Origin: Trichosporon coremiiforme
Lineage: Eukaryota; Basidiomycota; Tremellomycetes; Trichosporonales; Trichosporonaceae
Reading direction: 5' to 3'
NCBI GenBank assembly: GCA_039545355.1
Contig: BCJJ01000017.1
Location: 62,001-126,000 of the forward strand
DNA length: 64,000 nucleotides
In this document: positions 10,144-19,155 of the stretch, in pieces
How the letters are laid out: each line of letters starts with the position of its first letter
How positions within the stretch are numbered: the stretch's first letter is position 1
Translations under genes and position numbers: made by a program
The notes under the pieces: model-generated
Databases searched by the model: none
The model's input: only the letters and a program-made list of their open reading frames with translations
What the model was told of the DNA's origin: nothing

Positions 10144-10704
10144 GGTGCTGGTCTGGCCAAGCAGGGTGTGGTGGAGGAAGAGGGGGCTTTGGGGAAGAAT
10201 GATCGCCTGACAAGACTTCTGAGCAGACTAAATAGGACTGATCGAGGACGCCGCGCTGTTGTGGGGTTTGTCACCATGCACCACGTTATGATAGCAGCAT
10301 GCAGCGCGTGCAGGCAGAGGAACCTCGAGCCAAGAAGTCAATCGCCGGGCCCCGGACGCCGGACACTAGGTACGCGCCATTAGCGTGCAGGGAGGGTTCC
10401 GATCCGGCTCGGAAATGACCGAATGCCGGGGTCCCCGCCTCATGCCCCCGCGTCCCTGGCCCTGTTCTCTCACTCTTTTCTCATCTATGGCCAATGGCCA
10501 GCATGCATCGCCTGGGTCGACGTGAACATGTTAGCAAGCCCAGGGGGCAACCTTGCTAAGCTGCGTCGGGCAGGGCAACCGTCTTGGTCATATCGCTGCA
10601 TACCCCATCATCTTAACACGCGAATTCGTCCGCAATCAGCGTCCGTAAAGTGTCCGTTCCGGAATGGCCCGCGCAGCCTCGCATGCAACGCGCAAGCTAG
10701 CAAG
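10144..10704. other. Intergenic, upstream of the aldehyde dehydrogenase
   Basis: 560 bases with no convincing coding frame or RNA. It serves as the promoter side of the minus-strand ALDH gene and the 3' flank of the lectin-like gene. Confidence 0.45.
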
Positions 10705-11517
10705 CTAGACGTAGCCTCCGTCGACCTTGAAGCCCTCACACCCCATCCAGATCAAGCAGTCGGGCACTGGCTCGGTGTCATACGGGTCCCACCAGAAATT
10801 GAACTGCTGGTTCCTGACGTCGGGGTGGTCGGGGCCGTGGCAGTCCCAGATCTGCAGGTGTGTTTCGGCCTCTGCTCGCCCGTCGGTCACGTCGATGCAG
10901 AAGTCTGCCGTTGTCAGCGAAACACTGCTCCGCTGTCGGAACAGCCAGGGTCCAGAATAGACCGTCAGCGGCCAAGCTTACTGGACTCGGTCGACTTGAT
11001 CTGACGCGTGCACGCGTCCCATTTCCATGTGACGCCCGCCGGCGAGTCGCACGGGTACAGCTCCACGTAGAACCCGTTCGAGGGGATGTACTCCTGCCGA
11101 TGGCCGCGGGCTATCGTCAGCGATCGTCGGCGTTGCGGAGGCTGACTCACAGAGTCCAGACCCGATGCACAGTGGCGTCCCCGGGGGCGGTGGCTGTGGC
11201 GGGTTGTAATTCTTGTATTGGATCTGCGTCGCCTTGCCCGTCCCATCGAGCCAGAAGGACTGGTTCACGAGAGAAGGCTCACGCAGGATGAGGGTCGACC
11301 ACATCGATCCATCGGCCCATGGCGACGTCACTGCCAGCTGCCAGTTCAGGACGGGGCGGATCGTGTACTGTCCTGTGAACTGCTTCGGGGTGTAGGGGTT
11401 GCAGAACTGCCAGGGTACGAGGGGACCGCAGTCGTGCGATGCGCGTTCGGCCGGGGCAGCCATCACCCCGGCGGCGACGACGGCAGCGGTCAGGAAATAC
11501 AGAGCATTAGAAAGCAT
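10705..11517 (-). CDS. Small secreted protein with a ricin-B/QxW lectin-like C-terminus
   Basis: Three exons on the minus strand: 11151-11517, 10982-11110, 10705-10904; introns 40 and 77 nt; protein 231 aa. The first ATG gives MLSNALYFLTAAVVAAGVMA, a clear signal peptide. The mature part is rich in Trp and Cys, has a PPQPPPPG proline stretch, and a C-terminal LQIWDC segment resembling the QxW repeat of beta-trefoil carbohydrate-binding domains. It is predicted to be extracellular and may bind glycans; no catalytic motif is seen. The acceptor of intron 2 was placed to keep NFCIDVTDG in frame; an earlier AG would hit a stop. A frame upstream uses no ATG, so it was not extended. Confidence 0.72.
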
Positions 11518-13422
11518 GGTAGGAATCGCCACAGAGAGGATCAGGCTGACATCATGTTAGCCGCTGCTTTATATAGAAAGGATCAACAAGCTTTACACAG
11601 CATCGCCCAGATCCATTCCATGTTCAACGTCTGCTACTCCTGGGAGTCGTCTGGAAAGCTTTTGGAGTGCGTTCAGAGCGAGGCATGGGATGTGGTGTCA
11701 GGTGATCGACACCGAAGATCTGGGCAGTGGGTGTCGGCGGAGACATGTTCGGTTCCACTCTGAGAGCCCTGATTATAATTCCACCCGGCCATCCTGCATC
11801 CTTGCAACTCTGCTCTTACCGAAGAGTGCCTCCGCATCCTGTCGGTTTCGCCCAAGCTCCCTCTCTGACTCGATGCTCACTTTCCAGAACATATCTCCAT
11901 CATGCCGGTTGGAGTCTAAGAAACTCGAGCTCACGTGCTCGATAGGACGTTCACCTCTTTGACGGTATGCTCCCAGCCCCAGAGCTGCAACCTCGCAGGG
12001 GGAGCCCACCTGCTGAATCAAGACTCGGAACGGCCGAGCTGGTTCAGACGTTATCGCTCCCGGGGCTCCACCGGCTCCTGCTACCCCTGTCGGTTCCAAG
12101 AGTCTGCGCATGCAATCGGCGCGTCCTCGTCACCCGTGGTCGTGCTAGTGTGTCGCGCGGCTATTCAGCGCACCATTGATCAGACTTGAGACTTGGCGTC
12201 CTCCTCCTAGCTGTTTCCCATATTCCCCGTCACATACCGCGGAAGGCGCTACGTTCTCACCGTGTGAGGATGTGGCGAGCTCATCTCGCACGACTGGTCG
12301 AAGGGCTGTGACCGGGGCAACGCATTCGAGGAAGCCCTCTGTGACGATGTCGGGCTACTCTCCTTGTATCCACTTACCATCGACATTATGCGCTTCCTCC
12401 CCGGCTCCTACGTAGCGTACGACCTGCAGAAACACTGCTGGGCCGCGCTCGGATACATTTACAAGCCACGACCCCCGAACGGCACCCCGGAGGCGGTCCG
12501 TAAACGTTCGCGTCCCGTCTGCAGGAGGAGATGCGCGCAGCCCATCATGCCGGAAACTTCCTCCATAGTGCCGACCAGCGGCCCTCGCCAGTGGGACTTA
12601 TCTCGTTGACTGTCCCCCGATGGGAGAGTGCTGGCCAGACTAACCCGTCCTCTCTGCCGAGCATTTATGAGGGGAGCTTCCGCTTTGGAAACATCGGCCG
12701 ATGATGCTCTCTACTCATGTCGAAAGGCTGGACTACTTTTGCGGTAGAGATGTGTACGCCGACGAACCCGATCACTCCTCGCACGACGTGGTAAATGGTG
12801 GAGGTTCGCCCAAAGAGAAAGCAACGAAGACGCCTCCAACCCCCCTTACATTTCACGCCATCACCGATCGTTCTGCGAAGAGACAGGAGAGACCATGCCC
12901 GCCCCCTCCCAGGCTCCCAGGGGCGCACCAACTTCACGGACGCCCGGTATGGCGCGTTCAGGGGCTCAACGGTGCTGGTAGAAGGCGGCGATACGGTTTG
13001 ACTTCACGGGCTGCAAGATTTGCGGTCGGGCCGGGACACACTCACCTTGGGAGAACTACGGTCAAGGGCCTGCAGGTCACGATTGCGCACAACCATGGAG
13101 CCCAGAGGAAGCATGACAGGCTTTTGATCAAATGATGGTAAGTTTGTTATCTGGGCAGTGGGCCCCTCATGTGCTCGTGGGATCGGTAGTCGAGAGGACG
13201 TCGAATGTGACTTTGTACTGTACTGTGTGCGCCTCCGCCCCGCCGCACCTGGCGCCCTAGTCACGACTGGCCAAGACTTAACAACCTTGCTCACAGAAGG
13301 CGGGGAGACTAACACATCTGACATCTGGAGGCGGCACCAAAGCCACGCCGGAAACGTACATATGTAAGATTGGCTGCTCCCGGATAGAAGCATTTCCTAC
13401 TAACCTCTCCATATCCTCCATC
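11518..13422. other. 1.9 kb without a convincing gene
   Basis: Only short frames without start context, domain or conserved splice pattern. At about 12880-13130 there are short protein-like pieces in shifting frames that could be remnants of a decayed gene. No tRNA or simple repeat was seen. Confidence 0.4.
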
Positions 13423-14248
13423 ATGCTCGACTGGGCCACCGGCGACTGGATCTCTGACGAATACGGCGAGGAGCGAGAAGAGGGCGAGGAGAGTCGCGAA
13501 AACTCTGACGGCGAAGAGGACCCCGCCGTCACACTCAAGAAGGTGCGAGCGGCCAAGCACGCCAAGTACCTTGCCCTCCCCGCGCGTGTCCCGCCCTCAC
13601 TTGTCGGGACGTACATCATCGACTGCGCCCAGATCGAAAACGGCTGGGATGATGCGGACGACCTCCGTTTGTCCATCACCGGCACGTCGCTTCCCAGCAT
13701 CTACCAGGCGACTTTCGACTTTGGCATCATCGAGGGTGCCATGATGCTTGCACACGATCGCAAGCCACTGAGCTACTTCAGTGAGGAGACGATGGAGGAG
13801 ATTGAGATTGCGGAGTCAGGACAACGCGCGCCTGTCAAGCTCGAGAGCGGGAGTGAAATCGAGGATGAAGCCTCCAAAGCCGACGGGGACAGCGACGACC
13901 AGCGGCTGCCAGGTAGGGGTATGAAGCGCAAAGCGCCAGCCGTCACCAATCACCCCTCGAAGGCTACCAAGCCCAGCCCCGCCTCCAACACTGGAGCCGG
14001 ACTCACGCTCGCTCTGCATGCGCTCCCGCGACAAGGGCTCGGGCGAGATCGACCCTCGGCCGAGCATGGGCAGCATCTCGTTCAACGAGCGGCTCACTGA
14101 ATTCAACGGCACGGTCGACATCGACGTGGTGGGCGAGGACGTGCCCTTCAGAGGGCGCAAGATCTCAGACACGCTCGAGAAGACGGCCAGGTGGGAAGAC
14201 TACGGGTACGCCGCGGCCGAGTATGCTTCCGTGGCTCGCTGGCGCTAG
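13423..14248 (+). CDS. Fungal protein of unknown function, paralogue A (intron or frameshift near 13.95 kb)
   Basis: Similar along its length to the protein at 16307-17038. The conserved core has a TYIIDC...W segment, then FDFGIIEGAMM, an acidic linker, and a C-terminal part with CMRSRDKGSGEI and a terminal VARWR. The core and C-terminal parts are in different frames. Exons 13423-13912 and 13977-14248 with a 64-nt intron (donor GTAGGG, acceptor CCCAG) restore one frame and give 253 aa, but would remove a basic KRK segment that the paralogue keeps, so a frameshift or sequencing error is also possible. I know this pattern only as a recurring fungal hypothetical family; no function is assigned. 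Confidence 0.6.
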
Positions 14249-14291
14249 CCCTCTTTGGAGCAGATACCGCACTTGCAGAACTTTTTATGCA

Positions 14292-15344
14292 TCAGAATAC
14301 GAGCTCCCACGTCTCGGACACAAACTCGTCCGCTCCAAATGCATTAGGCGCAACGTGCCTCTCCTCCCCGACCTTGCTGAAACCCCTGGACCCGTACAGT
14401 CTCCTCGCCGGTCCGAGTCCAGCCTCAGTATCAAGTACTATGCCGGCGTATCCCTTCTCCCTCGCAAAGCTCACGCACGCATCGACGAGCCTGCTCGCAA
14501 GACCACATCCCCTCGCCTTGGGCGTGACGAGAAGGACACGGATCTTGGCAAAGTTCCGGTCCCCAGGCGCGGCGACGAGGAAGATACATCCTGCCCTCTC
14601 GCCGTTCACAGTCGCGATCCAACCCCGCTCGCGGCCAGAGGGTCGGAAGTCAGCCACGATCTGAGCCACGAGACGCTCAAAATCCTCGTTCCACCCCTTC
14701 TCCTGCCAGTACAGCTCGGAGTGGGCGGAGAGAATCCAGCCCAGGTCGCCGGCGCCGGTGCGCAGATCACGGAGCTCGATGACGGGCTTGGTCTCCACGG
14801 TCCCGTTGGTGGTGTTGGTGGTGTGGCTGCCGTCGGCGAGCTTGGCACGCTTAGCTGGGGGCGGGGACGTCGGCGTCGCATTCGTGGCAGTAGGCTCCGA
14901 CGATGTGTCGGGTCCGAGGAGATTCTCAATAGTCTTCATGGCCTGCATAAGCTGCTCTATTTTCTCGGCTGAGAGGGGAGCGAGCATGTTGCCGACCTCG
15001 GCATTTGTACGGGCGGCAATTGCCTCGGCTTCTCCCCACCCAGCCTCAGTGAGGGAGAGGAGCGTCGTGCGTCCGTCCTTCGGACTCTGGTCACGACGAG
15101 CATAACCCTTGTTCTCGAGCTTGCGCAGAATGCGCGAGAGGTACCCGGCGTCCATGCCGAGACGCTTGCCAATGGCGGACGCCGTGTTCTCGCCCTGAGG
15201 GTTTGCGAGCTCGTACAGCACACGGTTGTCCGCGAGCGTGAGGTCTGCATCGTGCATGGGACTCAGGACGCTGATGCGCTGGGTGTAGTAGCGGTTGAAG
15301 TGGCGGAGAGCGTGGATTTGTTCCATGTCGGGGGGGATGGTCAT
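14292..15344 (-). CDS. MarR-type winged-helix regulator fused to a GNAT acetyltransferase
   Basis: Intronless, 350 aa. Residues about 10-142 are a MarR DNA-binding domain: the NRYYTQR entry helix, recognition helix region LGMDAGYLSRILRKLENKG (about 62-80), and wing with KDGRTTLLSLT. Residues 190-345 are a GNAT N-acetyltransferase with acetyl-CoA motif A around VTPKARGCGLASRLV (273-287) and the LYGSRGF end. The linker holds PPPAKRAKLADG, a likely nuclear localisation signal absent from bacterial versions. MarR-GNAT fusions are common in bacteria and unusual in fungi, so horizontal transfer is inferred. It faces 3' to 3' with paralogue A, 43 bases apart. Palindromes upstream look like its operators. 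Confidence 0.9.
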   Translation of the reverse strand: MTIPPDMEQIHALRHFNRYYTQRISVLSPMHDADLTLADNRVLYELANPQGENTASAIGKRLGMDAGYLSRILRKLENKGYARRDQSPKDGRTTLLSLTEAGWGEAEAIAARTNAEVGNMLAPLSAEKIEQLMQAMKTIENLLGPDTSSEPTATNATPTSPPPAKRAKLADGSHTTNTTNGTVETKPVIELRDLRTGAGDLGWILSAHSELYWQEKGWNEDFERLVAQIVADFRPSGRERGWIATVNGERAGCIFLVAAPGDRNFAKIRVLLVTPKARGCGLASRLVDACVSFAREKGYAGIVLDTEAGLGPARRLYGSRGFSKVGEERHVAPNAFGADEFVSETWELVF

Positions 15345-15404
15345 GACTGGTGAGATTTGTGAGATGGCAGCGGGAGGTGGGGAAGAAGACGATGGGAAAA
15401 GAGG

Positions 15405-15417
15405 TTGACTCGGTCAA
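15405..15417. promoter_or_regulatory. Putative MarR-type operator 1 (TTGAC-TCG-GTCAA)
   Basis: Perfect inverted repeat of a 5-base half site with a 3-base spacer, 61 bases upstream of the MarR-GNAT start codon. MarR dimers bind palindromes of this size, often in their own promoter. Confidence 0.5.
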
Positions 15418-15493
15418 GTATTCGATCGTCCTTAAGTGGGGGGAAGGTGAAAAGTGCCCACTTGCTGATGTGATTGGCTGCACTCATCGAAAG

Positions 15494-15508
15494 GTTGACC
15501 GAGTCAAC
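15494..15508. promoter_or_regulatory. Putative MarR-type operator 2 (GTTGAC-CGA-GTCAAC)
   Basis: Perfect 15-base palindrome with the same TTGAC half site and the same 3-base spacer as site 1, about 90 bases away. It lies between the MarR-GNAT gene and the divergent unit that starts at 15690, so it could control both. Confidence 0.5.
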
Positions 15509-15575
15509 AAGTTGCTCGAGCCTGTGCAACCGGAACCAAAGGCGAGGGACGCGTGACTATTGAGGGCTGACGGAC

Positions 15576-15586
15576 GTTGACTCAAC
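15576..15586. promoter_or_regulatory. Third related palindrome (GTTGA-C-TCAAC)
   Basis: Eleven-base palindrome carrying the same GTTGA/TCAAC arms with a shorter 1-base centre, 104 bases before the ATG at 15690. The rest of the 15345-15689 interval holds no gene. Confidence 0.35.
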
Positions 15587-15689
15587 CGCGTCTCAAGGCT
15601 CGCACCCGTGATAGATCAAGAACAAAAGACGTCACGTAGTCGACTTCCGCGGCAAGTTCCTCCATTTTCACTATCTGAACCACACCACG

Positions 15690-16306
15690 ATGCCGCCCAA
15701 CCCCAGTGCAGCACTCCCTCGCGACGGCTTCAGCTATCGGAGCGGGCGCTTCACGACTGAGAAGCCCTACAACCTAGAACGCGTTGACGTTGAAGAGCTG
15801 AAGCGCGCCTTTCTGCCGAGTCTTACCGACAAGGGACGAAAGATGCTGAAACAGTACCCGAGTTACAGCTGGTCAGGGAATCCCTGCGGGTTCGTCAAGG
15901 GCTAGCTGCAGCACTATGCCGTGGAGTATGATGCGAAGGAGTACAGTGGCGAAGCGACAAACCTGTTGTAGAAGGTTCTCAAGGCTGGCAAGGTGCGTTC
16001 AAAAAGCATTCTTCATACTGACTGGGCACAGTGTGACAAGGTGCCTGAACATATCGAGCGTCTTCAGAAGGAAATGGAAGTGGAATGGCTAGCACGGGTC
16101 CGGCCAGCTGATCTCGTCGACCACCCCGAATTGCTACTGAAGAAGTACTTCATCGACGACAAAGGAAAGCCGGACCGGGGATGAAGTTCAGATCCAGTAG
16201 GCATTCCTTTCCCACAGTTCAGCTCCTATCTCGCAAGTCAGTTCCGCGAGGCCGTCAACCGGGTGCCAGGATTGCACCACTCAACGTACGCCGCGGCCAC
16301 ACGCAG
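15690..16306 (+). pseudogene. Decayed 5' coding region next to paralogue B, with two in-frame TAG stops
   Basis: Starts at an ATG with good context (MPPNPSAALPRDGFSYRSG). The frame continues protein-like through two TAG stops (15902-15904 and 15969-15971) and across an apparent 39-nt intron (15992-16030, GTGCGT...CTGAC...CACAG) to KKYFIDDKGKPDRG at about 16181. Each stop is one C-to-T change from CAG (Gln). After that the frame is lost, though SSYLASQFREAVNRVPG is readable near 16220-16275. It is either a separate broken gene or the lost N-terminal part of paralogue B. No domain is recognised. Confidence 0.45.
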
Positions 16307-17038
16307 ATGATCTACCTCGGCTGGAGCAAGCAGACCGTGCATGCCGCTGGTCGTGGAAGGGCGGAGGAGGAGGCCGCTGAGCTAGACGCAGCAACCGAAG
16401 CACGCCGGAAGGAACGTGTCGCCCGACACCAGCGATATCTGGACGACTTTGTTGACCCAGATGACGATCTGGTGGACATCTCTGGGCTGTACATGGTCGA
16501 CTGCGAGGATATCGAGGACGAGTGGCCCGACTTGACCGAAAACATGATGCTGAGTGTGCGCGAGACGGGCATTGCGGGAGTATTCAAGGCCGACTTCGAC
16601 TTTGGCATGTACGAGGGCGTCATGATGATCAGCGCCGAGAAAGCCGCACTGGCGCAGTTTATGGCCGAGGCTGAAGAATCTGATTCCGAAGAACACGGAG
16701 GACCAGCCGCACGAGGCAGGAAGCGCAAGGCCGCTGGCTCGGAGCGTGCTGCACGACCCTCCAAGAGGAAGACGGCCAAACCTACAGTATTCCACCTCTG
16801 CATGCGCGGACAGGAGACCGGCGAGGGTGAGATCTTCCCCAACCCCAAGCGAGGGACTCTCAGCTTCGACACCACGGGGTACTGCGCTCTCAATGGCCGC
16901 GTCAGTGTGCCGTACGTCGGAAGCACCGTGGAGTTCAGAGCGAGGAAAGTATCGGATTCACCGGCCAGGCTGCGGTTCATGTGGAGCCAGTTCTCGCCGA
17001 GTGCACACAAGTGCGCGCTGGTTGGGCGGTGGAGGTAG
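16307..17038 (+). CDS. Fungal protein of unknown function, paralogue B
   Basis: Open frame of 243 aa from MIYLGWSKQT. It matches paralogue A: GLYMVDC...W, DFDFGMYEGVMM, a basic linker with RKRKAAG and SKRKTAK (likely nuclear signals), LCMRGQETGEGEI, then KVSDSPARLRFMW and a terminal VGRWR. The N-terminal quarter is an Ala/Glu/Arg-rich, probably helical stretch. The frame stays open upstream to 16181, so a longer or spliced 5' end is possible; the upstream sequence looks decayed. It may be nuclear. No catalytic motif is seen and no function is claimed. Confidence 0.6.
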   Translation: MIYLGWSKQTVHAAGRGRAEEEAAELDAATEARRKERVARHQRYLDDFVDPDDDLVDISGLYMVDCEDIEDEWPDLTENMMLSVRETGIAGVFKADFDFGMYEGVMMISAEKAALAQFMAEAEESDSEEHGGPAARGRKRKAAGSERAARPSKRKTAKPTVFHLCMRGQETGEGEIFPNPKRGTLSFDTTGYCALNGRVSVPYVGSTVEFRARKVSDSPARLRFMWSQFSPSAHKCALVGRWR

Positions 17039-18695
17039 CCATGGGCCCAGCCTCAAGGCACTGGTTGTCGACTGGAAAACATCATAGCATGGCATCAAGC
17101 TACAACAGAAACAAAAGTGCCTATCATCTCCGTCTAAATTTCACCGGCTCGCTGATTCTGTTCTTGTCGTCATTCATAGTGTTCCGCTCGGCTGTGAAGT
17201 GCACCTGAGTGGGTGACAGCTTGCGGCGCAACTGCGCCATGTTGCTATCGACGGGAGGAAAGGACCGGTAGCGCACCACGGCACGCTGCGGCGTCTTCTT
17301 GCAGCTGTTGTCGACGTGCAGTCGAGTTTTTTCGCTCTCCGGGCATTTCGCCAAGGCGAAGCCGTACTTGCCCTTCCAGTCTTCCATTCATGGAAGCTCC
17401 CGTCGAATGTGGAGTGAAGTACTATGTGAGGTGTCGAGAGGGAAATAGCAAATGCATGCACTGGTTCATCGACCTTCAGTATCATGAGGGCAGGCCTCGG
17501 CTCTTGATAGCAAACTTCTCGAGCACGTAATGCCTCGCTCAAACCATTCGCCGCGGGTGGTTCGATTTGCCACCGAACGCTCCGTTCCCCATCGGCCTCA
17601 GTGCGTCGGCTGACCGACTACTGACCCCGAGACTTCTGTCAGATCTTCCTGGCAGTGTCAGCGGTTTGATCCGCAGTAGTGGCCATGACTTGTCGATGCT
17701 AGCGGCAGGGCATCCATTAGTGTGGACTGCCGATGTTTCTGGCGTCGAGGACGTCTGAGCTCTGCAGGCTGCACGTTCGTCAGCCGTCACCTGCGCCGGT
17801 CCGTGGTGCGGTGGCTTTCGGCCACCATGCCGCGGCCCCTCAACTGCTTGCAGTACCCCACCTCGGTGCCGGCACGCAGGGCCTAGTCCGTTGCTGTGGT
17901 GCTTCGTTTCGGCGGTAGCGTCCTGGAGCTTCCTGGCTCCCGCGGTTCGGGGGTTGGTAACGTCTTGAAGGTCAATGCGAGTCTGGGGACACTTCTCAGC
18001 GCGCAGGGTCTACACGGTGCCCGCGCTCGCGCCACCCCACAACCACGTCAGGACCCCGCATGGCCTAGACCGGGGGCGGGCACCGCGCTGCATGCGCCGC
18101 ATGCACACCTGGGTGTTGTTGATGAACGCGGCCTCGACTGCGTGCCCGCCAGTGACGACGGTGTGAGGAGTTATGCCGGCATAGGCGTTTCGCTGGACGA
18201 TGGTTGGAATGATGCTGATGTCTGCTGATGTGAGCAGCGTGCAAAGGAGGTGACGGGATTGGTTGGACATGCACAACAGTGTCCAGACACGGCCAGAAGT
18301 TGGGTTGGAGGGTTTCAGAATGTCCCGGCCCCGTCGACCCCGGCTGCTTCTGAGCATGCGTCTACCAGCATGCATTGTCTCGCTGCCCGCAGTGTATGGT
18401 GCTGCCGGCATCGATCAGGACGCTGGCAAGTTGTCAGCCAGGGGCTGCTTGTTACCCAGTGCCTTGGGCGGATTCCAATTCGACCAGCTGCTCCATCCTG
18501 GTTCCCCGTAGGAGCATGTAAGCGGCCAAGTCTGTGCAGCCATGTGCGAAGCGTAGTGCGACGCTGCGATGCAGTGGGCTGAGGTATTAATGCGCCCCCC
18601 CCTCCACAATCCCTCCGATTACACACCTGCTCTTTCGACCATCCTCGCGACCTTCTTTCTTACTTCATCTCCCCCCCCCCCCCCCCCCCCTGCCC

Positions 18696-18731
<36 letters not shown>

Positions 18732-19155
18732 TTTGGCGGACAATGTGCACAGCCGTTGCGCAGGGGAATTCCAGGGCGTTTCCAGCGCTGACACGAGGGG
18801 ACCTGGCGAAGGGGATCGGGTGGGTGTGGGGAGCCAGGGAAGAGTTAATCTCGCAGAAACCACCTTAATTTATGATGTACGAAACAGGGACGAAGGCTTA
18901 TTTCTCCGCCTCCACCGCGTCTCAATGCGATCGTGCGGCCGCGCGGGCAATGCGGAACCGAGCGAGACAAGATTGCAGCTCCGTGCGAAGTAATGAAACA
19001 AAGAACGTACGTGCATTTGAAGGTACTGAGCGGTAGTAGAGTAATAGGACTAGAGTACTACTGTTTACAGCGGGGATGGATGTCCCGCGCGTTTAATAAC
19101 TTAACATTTGGGAGTGCTAGCCGGTGGCCTGACCGGCAGTAGCGAGTGTGCGCGC
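17039..19155. other. 2.1 kb without a convincing gene
   Basis: Short frames on both strands without family features. One at 17124-17387 on the minus strand (87 codons, basic C-terminus) is the most protein-like but lacks supporting evidence. The stretch contains the poly-C tract at 18671-18728. Confidence 0.4.
18671..18728. repeat. Poly-C tract (C20, interruption, C32)
   Basis: Twenty C, then TGCCCT, then thirty-two C. On the other strand this is poly-G able to form G-quadruplexes. Length is likely variable and prone to sequencing error. Confidence 0.9.

Noticed and set aside
8788..10383. Long open frame on the plus strand (531 codons)
   Set aside because: It is the antisense shadow of the aldehyde dehydrogenase. 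GC-rich third positions leave the opposite frames open; no domain is present.
18671..18728. Poly-C tract considered as a telomere or assembly joint
   Set aside because: It is not a telomeric repeat unit, and ordinary sequence continues on both sides.
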